DNA of 64,000 nucleotides from Paractinoplanes ferrugineus. Its GTDB lineage: Bacteria; Actinomycetota; Actinomycetes; Mycobacteriales; Micromonosporaceae. The stretch lies in NCBI RefSeq assembly GCF_016862195.1, contig NZ_BOMM01000057.1, positions 62,001 through 126,000 on the forward strand, given 5' to 3'. Shown here piece by piece: positions 57,812 through 64,000 of the stretch (positions are counted from its first letter, which is position 1; every line of letters begins with the position of its first letter). The notes under the pieces were generated by a model. It was not told the origin of the DNA. It did no database searches and saw only the letters and a program-made list of their open reading frames with translations. The position numbers were made by a program, and so were the translations under genes.

Positions 57812-60250
57812 TCAGCGGTCCGGCGGATCGCCTCGGGCCACCACCGCGAGGCCGTGCCCGGTGGCGACCGCGGCCAGGTCGCCCGACTGATCGGTGCGCA
57901 GAACCCGTGCCCCGCCACGGGCGAGCCGCGCCAGGAGGGACTCGTTGGGATGTCCGTAGTCGTTGTCCTTCCCCACCGAGACGAGCGCCACCGCCGGATC
58001 GATGGCGTCGACGAATTCCGGGGACTGGTAGCTGCTGCCGTGGTGCGAGACCTTCAACACGTCGGCTCGCAGCGCCGCCGGTCCCAGATGCCGCAGCAGT
58101 TCGTCCTGTTCCTCGGTCTCCGCGTCGCCCGGCAGCAGCACCGTCTCGCCGCGCACTTCGGCCCGCAGGACCAGTGAGTTGTTGTTCGGATCGGAGTTGG
58201 TGCCGTGCAGCGGCTCGAACGGTCCGATCGCGGTCAGCCGCAGCCCGCCCACCTCGTACGACCAGCCCGGACTGATCGTGTGCAGCGGCAACGACCCGGC
58301 CGCGGTGGCCACCGCGGCACGCCCGGCGGGCGGTTCGGGCCAACCGGGCCCGGCAACCGCATTCACCGTACGGCCACGGAACACCCCGGCCACCCCGCCG
58401 ATGTGGTCGATGTGGAAGTGGCTGGCCACGAAGAGCACCACCTGCCGTACGCCCAGTCGCCGCAGACAGTGATCGACCGGTTCCGGCTCGGGCCCGGCGT
58501 CGACGACCACGGCCCGGGACGGTCCCGCCGGCAGCACGATCGCGTCGCCCTGCCCGACCGCGCACGCCACCACGATCCAGTCGGCCGGTGGCCACCCCGA
58601 GGCGAGCAGCCGGACCGGCATCGCGCCCAGCATCCCGGCCACCGCCACCACCAGGGCGAGCCGCTTGAGCACCGGCCGGCGGGTGGCGAGCAGCAGGGCC
58701 ACCGTGATCACGGCGAGCAGCAACGCCCCCCACACGCCGTCCGGCCAGGGCAGCGCGCCGGCCGGCACCCGGGCGCCGTACCGTGCGACGACCACCAGCC
58801 ACCTTGTCGGCCAATCGCCGAGCCAGGCCGCGAACTCGGCGCCGCCCGCCCACACCGGCGACAACACGGCCGCGCCCACGCCGAGCAGCGTGGCCGGGGC
58901 GATGGCCGGCACCACCACCAGGTTGGCCGGCACCGCGACCAGGCTGATCGTGCCGGACAGCCCGGCAATGACCGGCCCGCAGGCCACCTGGGCGGCAGCC
59001 GGGACGGCCAGCGCCTCGGCCGCCCCGGGAGGCCAGCCCCGCCGGCGCAACGCGTCCCGCCATACCGGTGCCAGCAGGAGCAGTCCGGACGTGGCCAGCA
59101 CCGACAGCGCGAAGCCCGGGTCGGCCGCGAGCTCCGGGTCGTACAGGATCAGCGCCGCCACCCCGGCCGCCAGCGCCGGCAGAGCGGCCCGGGGTCGCCC
59201 GGACGCGAGACCGATCAGGCCGATCGCCCCCATCGCCGCCGCCCGAACCACACTTGGCGACGGTCGAGCCAGGATCACAAAACCGATCAGCACCACCGCG
59301 CAGACCACCGCCTGCGTCACCGGCCCGGCCCGCGCCCGCCGCACGAGGAAGAGCACAACCCCCAGGATGATCACGACGTTCGCGCCGCTCACCGCCATCA
59401 GATGGGTCATTCCGGTGGTACGGAAGTCGTCGCTCAGCGCCGGGTCGAGGCGACTGGTGTCGCCGACGACCAAGCCCGGAAGTAGCCCGCCGGAGTCGTC
59501 GGGCAGCGGCTCGCAGGCACGCTGCAGCCCGGACCGGAGCACGCCGGCGGCCCGCTGCGCCCAGGAGGGACGGCCGAGCAGCTCCGGCGCGTCCTTCACC
59601 GAGACGACCGCCGCTCCCAGATCCCCACCCCGCGGTGGCAGCAGCTTGCCCCGCGCGGCCACCCGCTGTCCGGGTAGCAGTCCTCGCCAACCGGGGTCGC
59701 TCCCGAGGACGATGGCCCGCGCCTCGAGCCGCAGCGGAACGGAATCCTCCGCCCCGACGACCCGCAGATCCACCGCGACCAGGTAGGTGGGTGGCATGAC
59801 CGGCGATCCACGGATGGCCCGTGGATCGTCGCGCACGACGGCCTCGACCCGAACCGGATCACCGGCCCGAACGAGCGCCACCAGCGGCCCCGACTCACGC
59901 GCTGTGACCCGCACTCCGGTCACCGCGGCACCGCACCCGGCGCCGAGCAGCACCGTGAGCCCGATCCACCGCATCGCCACCGCCCCGGTCCCCGACGCCC
60001 GCTTCCCCACGCGGGCGACCACAACTCGCTCCCGTGCGGGCACGGTTCTCCGGCGGACAGCTGGTGTCTTTGCGGCGGTCGGTTCGATCGGGTGACGAGC
60101 CGCGATGACGGCGAGCACGGCCGCGCCGGCGAGCGCCGCGACTCCGAGCAGGATGCCGGTCCGGGCCGACAAGTAGAGGGCGGCCAGCGATGACAGCCAG
60201 GTAGCCAGCGCGAACCCGGCAAGCCTCAGGTCCGGCGCTCCGCGGCTCAC
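57812..60250 (-). CDS. comEC: ComEC/Rec2-type DNA uptake channel protein
   Basis: This is an 812-residue membrane protein: two N-terminal helices with a DUF4131-type OB part, a central competence domain (about residues 220-520; TGMTHLMAVSGANVVIILGV), and a C-terminal metallo-beta-lactamase-like domain with SHFHIDHIGG near residue 600. ComEC forms the inner-membrane channel for single-stranded DNA in transformation; the lactamase domain probably degrades the other strand. It starts at GTG 60250, overlapping the comEA stop by four bases (GTGA). Competence is not established in this group. Confidence 0.92.
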   Translation of the reverse strand: MSRGAPDLRLAGFALATWLSSLAALYLSARTGILLGVAALAGAAVLAVIAARHPIEPTAAKTPAVRRRTVPARERVVVARVGKRASGTGAVAMRWIGLTVLLGAGCGAAVTGVRVTARESGPLVALVRAGDPVRVEAVVRDDPRAIRGSPVMPPTYLVAVDLRVVGAEDSVPLRLEARAIVLGSDPGWRGLLPGQRVAARGKLLPPRGGDLGAAVVSVKDAPELLGRPSWAQRAAGVLRSGLQRACEPLPDDSGGLLPGLVVGDTSRLDPALSDDFRTTGMTHLMAVSGANVVIILGVVLFLVRRARAGPVTQAVVCAVVLIGFVILARPSPSVVRAAAMGAIGLIGLASGRPRAALPALAAGVAALILYDPELAADPGFALSVLATSGLLLLAPVWRDALRRRGWPPGAAEALAVPAAAQVACGPVIAGLSGTISLVAVPANLVVVPAIAPATLLGVGAAVLSPVWAGGAEFAAWLGDWPTRWLVVVARYGARVPAGALPWPDGVWGALLLAVITVALLLATRRPVLKRLALVVAVAGMLGAMPVRLLASGWPPADWIVVACAVGQGDAIVLPAGPSRAVVVDAGPEPEPVDHCLRRLGVRQVVLFVASHFHIDHIGGVAGVFRGRTVNAVAGPGWPEPPAGRAAVATAAGSLPLHTISPGWSYEVGGLRLTAIGPFEPLHGTNSDPNNNSLVLRAEVRGETVLLPGDAETEEQDELLRHLGPAALRADVLKVSHHGSSYQSPEFVDAIDPAVALVSVGKDNDYGHPNESLLARLARGGARVLRTDQSGDLAAVATGHGLAVVARGDPPDR

Positions 60251-61899
60251 ACCGTCACCAGGTCTTTCAGCTGCTCGTAGCGCGCATCCCCGATGCCGTC
60301 GACCTTCCGCAGATCGCTCACCGCTTGGAAGCCGCCCTGCGCGTCCCGGGCGTCGAGGATGCGTTGAGCCAGGACCGGACCCACCCCGGGCAGGGTGTCC
60401 AGGTCGGCAAGGGTGGCGGTGTTCAGGTTGACCAAGCCGCCCGCGGGCGCCGCCCCGCCCGTCGCGGCAGGACCGGTGGGCAGGACGACACCGGGTGGCG
60501 GTGTGACGCCGACCAGGATCAGCTCGCCGTCCACCACCTTGCGGGCCAGGTTGAGCAGGGCCACGTCGACACCGGGATCGGCGCCACCGGCCGCGGTCAG
60601 CGCGTCGGCCACCCGGGCGCCCGACGGCAGTCGCACCAGGCCCGGCCGGCGGACCTTGCCGCCGACCGCGACCACCACCTCCCCCGACGCCGGGGCCGAC
60701 GCACCCGGTGCCGCCGGTGCTCCAGCGCCCGGGCCGCCCCCGTGTTCGGCCGGCCCGGGCGCTGAAACGGTCGTCCCGAACGACGGCGGTGCGACCGTGT
60801 CGACCCGCGGTCGCGCCCGCCACGCCAGGAAGGCGGCGATTGCGATCACCACCACGGCCACCGCCGCCAGCGCCTTGACACCGCGGCGCCCCGGATCGAA
60901 CGCGCCGAAGCCGAACCGCCGCCCCTCCGCTCGATCACCCCCGAAGGCACCCGCCGTGCTGAGGGCCGGCTCGTCCGCATCGGCATAGAGATCCGCATCG
61001 GCCGGGCCCGGCGAGACCGGCCAGGACGATTCCCCACTGCCCGGCCAACCCGCCCGGCCCGGTTCCCCACCGCCGAGCCGGGCCGCCCTGACCGACTCCG
61101 CACCGGCGGCCCGGTCTGCCCGGGCCGGCCCCACGCCCGCGGATCGGCCCGACCACGCCGGCTCCGAGTCGCCGGACGGAGCGGCTCGGGCCCGCTCCGG
61201 GGCGGGCGGCGGTTCGGGCAAGACCCAAGCGGGTGGGGGCAGGGGACGTTGCTCCGGGCCGACGGGCCGGACGGTCGGGGCCCGGTACGGCCGGAACGGC
61301 TCGGCGTCGTCCATCAGATCTCCGAGATGAGAGGGGAACGGATCAGTGGCGCTGTCGAGAGGCGTGTCCGGTGGGGCCGTCGAGCGATCGACCGGCAGGA
61401 CTCCGGCCGTCGATCGGTCGACCGGCACCGTCGCCGGGGTGGGAGCAGCCGGCATGGTGCGGGCCGGCGGCCGGTCGATCGGGACGGCTCCCGGTGGTGA
61501 CGCCCACGGCGTACCGGGTGGATATCCGCCGGCGACCTCGGATGGGGACGTCCGCGCCGGCGCGCCGGGTCGGGCTCGCGGGGTGTCGCCCAGCACCACG
61601 CGGGGCGTTTCGCCGAGCTCGATGCGCAGTGGTGGATCCTCCTCCGCAGGTGGGTCGGGCAACGGGTCGAGGTCGACGTCGTCGGGCCAGCCGGTGACGA
61701 CGTCCGACCAGTTCAGCGGTTCACCGACCGCGGACAGGTCGCCGAGCGCCGCCTCGTAGCGGGAACTGGCTGCGGAGTCCGGTGGCCGCGCGCGGTCATC
61801 GGAGGCGGTGGCGGTCTGGTCGCGTACCCGATGTGGCGTCGCGGCCATGACCGACCGCAGCCTTTCCGCTACGACTTGGTCCTCTCGCACGTCAGGCAC
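60247..61899 (-). CDS. comEA: ComEA-type DNA-binding protein with long N-terminal extension
   Basis: This is a 550-residue protein. The C-terminus has an SLBB domain (about 405-460; GEVVVAVGGKVRRPGLVRLP) and helix-hairpin-helix motifs (about 490-550; LVNLNTATLADLDTLPGVGP, then VLAQRILDARDAQGGF), as in ComEA, the DNA receptor of uptake systems. A single membrane helix is at about 342-362. The preceding 340 residues are Pro/Ala/Arg-rich, predicted cytosolic and unlike typical ComEA. Start GTG 61899; GTG 61890 is also possible. It forms an operon with comEC. Confidence 0.9.
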   Translation of the reverse strand: MPDVREDQVVAERLRSVMAATPHRVRDQTATASDDRARPPDSAASSRYEAALGDLSAVGEPLNWSDVVTGWPDDVDLDPLPDPPAEEDPPLRIELGETPRVVLGDTPRARPGAPARTSPSEVAGGYPPGTPWASPPGAVPIDRPPARTMPAAPTPATVPVDRSTAGVLPVDRSTAPPDTPLDSATDPFPSHLGDLMDDAEPFRPYRAPTVRPVGPEQRPLPPPAWVLPEPPPAPERARAAPSGDSEPAWSGRSAGVGPARADRAAGAESVRAARLGGGEPGRAGWPGSGESSWPVSPGPADADLYADADEPALSTAGAFGGDRAEGRRFGFGAFDPGRRGVKALAAVAVVVIAIAAFLAWRARPRVDTVAPPSFGTTVSAPGPAEHGGGPGAGAPAAPGASAPASGEVVVAVGGKVRRPGLVRLPSGARVADALTAAGGADPGVDVALLNLARKVVDGELILVGVTPPPGVVLPTGPAATGGAAPAGGLVNLNTATLADLDTLPGVGPVLAQRILDARDAQGGFQAVSDLRKVDGIGDARYEQLKDLVTV

Positions 61900-61933
61900 G
61901 CTAGGGAGTTCGCCGGGCCGGCGCTCCGAGCCC

Positions 61934-61959
61934 TGTGGACAACCCCCGATTGTGGATAA
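61934..61959. promoter_or_regulatory. Pair of DnaA-box sequences
   Basis: TGTGGACAA (61934-61942) and TGTGGATAA (61951-61959) are the complements of the DnaA boxes TTGTCCACA and TTATCCACA. They sit 17 bp apart in the comEA/methyltransferase divergent region. Confidence 0.5.
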
Positions 61960-61995
61960 CTCCCACCGTCGGCCCTTCTGTGCTAAAGACTCCGT

Positions 61996-62790
61996 GTGAC
62001 AGTGGGGATTCCGGCTTCGGTGATGGCCGAGACGATCATGCGGCTACGTACCGCGGGCTGCGTTTTCGCCGAGGACGAGGCGGCCGTGCTGGCCGGCGCG
62101 GCGACCGGCGAGACCGAGCTGACCGCCCTGGTCGAACGGCGTGCGCTGGGCGAGCCGCTCGAGCAGGTCGTCGGCTACGCCGACTTCGCCGGGGTCCGGG
62201 TGCGGCTCCGCCCGGGTGTCTTCGTTCCGCGGGTACGCAGTGAGCTCCTGGTCCAGGTCGCGGCAGCGACGAGTCGTCCCGGGGATGTCGTGGTGGATCT
62301 CTGCTGCGGCTCGGGGGCGCTCGGCCTGGCCGTTCGGCACCGGCAACCGGCGATCGACTTGTACGCGGCCGACGTCGACCCGGTGGCGGTCGCCTGTGCC
62401 CGGGACAATCTGGACAGCCAGGTCTTTCAGGGTGATCTCTTCGACGCGCTCCCCGCCTCACTTCGCGGTCGGATCGCGGTGCTGCTGGCGAACGTGCCGT
62501 ACGTCGCGACCCGGCACATCCCACTGCTCCCGGCCGAGGCCCGCGACCACGAGCCGCACACCGCGCTGGACGGCGGCGACGACGGACTCGAGATCTTCCG
62601 CTCCGTCGTCGCCGGCGCGGCCGACTGGCTGGCCCCGGGCGGGATCATGCTCTCCGAGATCACCGAGGCGCAGTCGGAGCCGGCCAGCAAGGTGATCTTG
62701 GACGCGGGACTCGCCCCTGATCTGCGATCCGATGAGGATCTCGAAGCATTGGTCGTCGCGGGGAGGAAACTTGTCACCCGGTTGCGATAA
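61996..62790 (+). CDS. HemK-like putative protein N5-glutamine methyltransferase
   Basis: This is a 264-residue class I SAM methyltransferase related to HemK/PrmC. Motif I is DVVVDLCCGSGALGLAV, and the substrate loop is LLANVPYVA, where the usual NPPY is NVPY. PrmC methylates release-factor glutamine; the Pro-to-Val change suggests another target. Start GTG 61996, divergent from comEA. Confidence 0.85.
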   Translation: MTVGIPASVMAETIMRLRTAGCVFAEDEAAVLAGAATGETELTALVERRALGEPLEQVVGYADFAGVRVRLRPGVFVPRVRSELLVQVAAATSRPGDVVVDLCCGSGALGLAVRHRQPAIDLYAADVDPVAVACARDNLDSQVFQGDLFDALPASLRGRIAVLLANVPYVATRHIPLLPAEARDHEPHTALDGGDDGLEIFRSVVAGAADWLAPGGIMLSEITEAQSEPASKVILDAGLAPDLRSDEDLEALVVAGRKLVTRLR

Positions 62791-62825
62791 GGTCGGCGGC
62801 CTTCAGGGAGAGAAGAGGCGTCGCG

Positions 62826-63995
62826 GTGGGCCTGCTGCGGAGGGTTGCCCGCGCACGACTGGCCGGTCTGGTCATCCGGCGGTTGCGACGCGCGGGATTC
62901 AACGACGCCAAATACGACGCACGCGGTTTCCGGGTTGGCTTCACCGCACCCGGTGACGAGACGCCGACGATTCTGGAGCTTGCTCCGCTGCTGGTCAGGC
63001 GGGGTGGGCGCCGGCGGGAGCGGGTCGATCGGTTCGTCGCCGGGCTGGTTCGCACGCCCGAGTTGCCGCTGAACTGGGCGGAAGCGCGGCCGTTGCTGCG
63101 CCCGGTGCTACGCGGCGGCACGCCGGGAACGCTGCTCCGCCGTCCGGTCCTACCGTTTTTGTACGAGTTCGTGGTGGTCGACAGCCCGGACACGATGACC
63201 TATGTCGGTCCGGAACAGCAGGCGAGTTGGGGGGTGAGTGCGGAGGAGGTCTTCGATGCGGCCCGGGCGAATCTGACCGGGGCGGTGCTTCATGGGGTCG
63301 CGAACGAGCCGGTGGTGGTGCGGTTCGTGGACAACGGCGACGCCTACTGGACGTCGCACCTGCTCCTGCAGCACTGGCTCGAACGGCTCGCCGGGCAGGT
63401 GGGCGGGGCACCGGTGGCGTTCGCGCCGGAGCGCGGCACCCTGCTGGTCACGGCCGACCGGAGCGATCACCTGGGCAAGTTGTTCGCGCAGGCGGAGGAG
63501 ATCTACGCGACGTCCTCCCGGGCGATCACCCCAATGGCCTACACGAGCGACGAGAACGGCTGCACCGTGCCCTACGCAGCCCCGCCGGGCCATCCGCTGC
63601 ACCACGCGGTCGCCCGCGCGGAGCGGATCCTGGCCGTCCAGGAGTACACCCGCCAGGCTGCCCTTGCCACCGCCCAGCCGGACACGGACGGCGCACCCCG
63701 AGCAAACGCCCCAGCAAACCCCGGTCCGGCGGGCCCCGGCCTCGCGGACGCCGAAACGACGGGCTTGGGGACAGGGCAGCCGGACTTCGCGGAGCTGCGG
63801 CTGGTGGGCTCGGACGAGCACGGGTGGCGCACGCGGGCCATCTGGGATCGGGACGAGCCGACACTGCTGCCTACGGCCGACGAGGTGCAAGTCGGCGCGG
63901 ATGTGTGCACGTGGACGGAGTTGGGCGCCCGCATGCGGAAGGCACCGGGGCACGAGCCGACCCGCTGGTCTGCCGACAGCTGGCCGCGCCGCTGA
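62826..63995 (+). CDS. DUF1444-like protein
   Basis: This is a 389-residue protein of unknown function, with a DUF1444-like middle (SWGVSAEEVFDAARANLTGA), a preceding basic N-terminal segment and a Pro/Ala-rich stretch near residue 290. It is cytosolic, with no signal. Start GTG 62826, 35 bp after the methyltransferase gene, so possibly co-transcribed. Confidence 0.65.
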   Translation: MGLLRRVARARLAGLVIRRLRRAGFNDAKYDARGFRVGFTAPGDETPTILELAPLLVRRGGRRRERVDRFVAGLVRTPELPLNWAEARPLLRPVLRGGTPGTLLRRPVLPFLYEFVVVDSPDTMTYVGPEQQASWGVSAEEVFDAARANLTGAVLHGVANEPVVVRFVDNGDAYWTSHLLLQHWLERLAGQVGGAPVAFAPERGTLLVTADRSDHLGKLFAQAEEIYATSSRAITPMAYTSDENGCTVPYAAPPGHPLHHAVARAERILAVQEYTRQAALATAQPDTDGAPRANAPANPGPAGPGLADAETTGLGTGQPDFAELRLVGSDEHGWRTRAIWDRDEPTLLPTADEVQVGADVCTWTELGARMRKAPGHEPTRWSADSWPRR

Positions 63996-64000
63996 AGCAG

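Noticed and set aside
57204..59690. Minus-strand open frame of 828 codons
   Set aside because: It is a shadow of comEC, with only Gly/Arg/Ala-rich sequence.

Overview
The window is about 64 kb of very GC-rich actinobacterial chromosome, densely coding, with many GTG starts and gene pairs that overlap by four bases. The gene order, the long low-complexity protein extensions and the housekeeping set fit Micromonosporaceae, probably Actinoplanes or a close relative. That is an inference from content, because no rRNA is present to confirm it. No rRNA, tRNA, CRISPR array, insertion sequence or prophage was recognised.

The backbone is a gene order that is also familiar from mycobacteria. On the left are uppS-recO, then era, a cytidine-deaminase-like gene, a CBS-domain gene, ybeY and phoH. 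On the right are dnaJ-hrcA (with a perfect CIRCE operator), hemW, lepA, rpsT, holA and comEC-comEA. Here the backbone is split by accessory blocks between phoH, the HIT gene, rsmE and dnaJ.

Region by region. 1-9 kb: the end of an ECF transporter gene, an aldo/keto reductase/LysR pair, a DUF222-HNH gene, an MTHFR-like gene with a secreted PHP-domain protein, and a TetR-aldo/keto reductase operon with a clear operator. 9-20 kb: a thiamine-binding protein/HAD pair, uppS-recO, a DUF4097 lipoprotein, a thioesterase, an acyltransferase and the phoH-to-era operon. 20-29 kb: a serine hydrolase, HIT, a GH3 glycosidase, an asymmetric ABC exporter pair, and an unusual two-gene operon of an AdoMet-decarboxylase-fold protein and a GNAT/LuxI-like acyltransferase. 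29-42 kb: rsmE, a Ser/Thr kinase, an ECF41-type sigma factor with its carboxymuconolactone-decarboxylase partner, and an aromatic-catabolism cluster (LigA/LigB extradiol dioxygenase, citrate-synthase-like lyase, CaiB-type CoA transferase, amidohydrolase, IclR regulator and a frameshifted quinone oxidoreductase). A MarR/azoreductase pair with twin operators follows. 42-64 kb: dnaJ-hrcA, hemW, an enoyl-CoA hydratase, a lysozyme-like exported protein, a GAF-PAS membrane sensor without an output domain, lepA, MOSC, phosphotransferase, rpsT, holA, comEC-comEA, a HemK-like methyltransferase and a DUF1444-like protein.

Four observations stand out. First, the two divergent genes at 32.15-32.24 kb are each preceded by a near-perfect ECF41-type promoter. 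Second, the SpeD-like/GNAT operon has lost the usual pyruvoyl serine motif and may be a new SAM- or acyl-related pathway. Third, the paired ABC proteins have complementary defects that leave one working ATPase site. Fourth, at least seven genes carry a tandem duplication of their own 3' end across the stop codon, a pattern that ordinary annotation does not explain.
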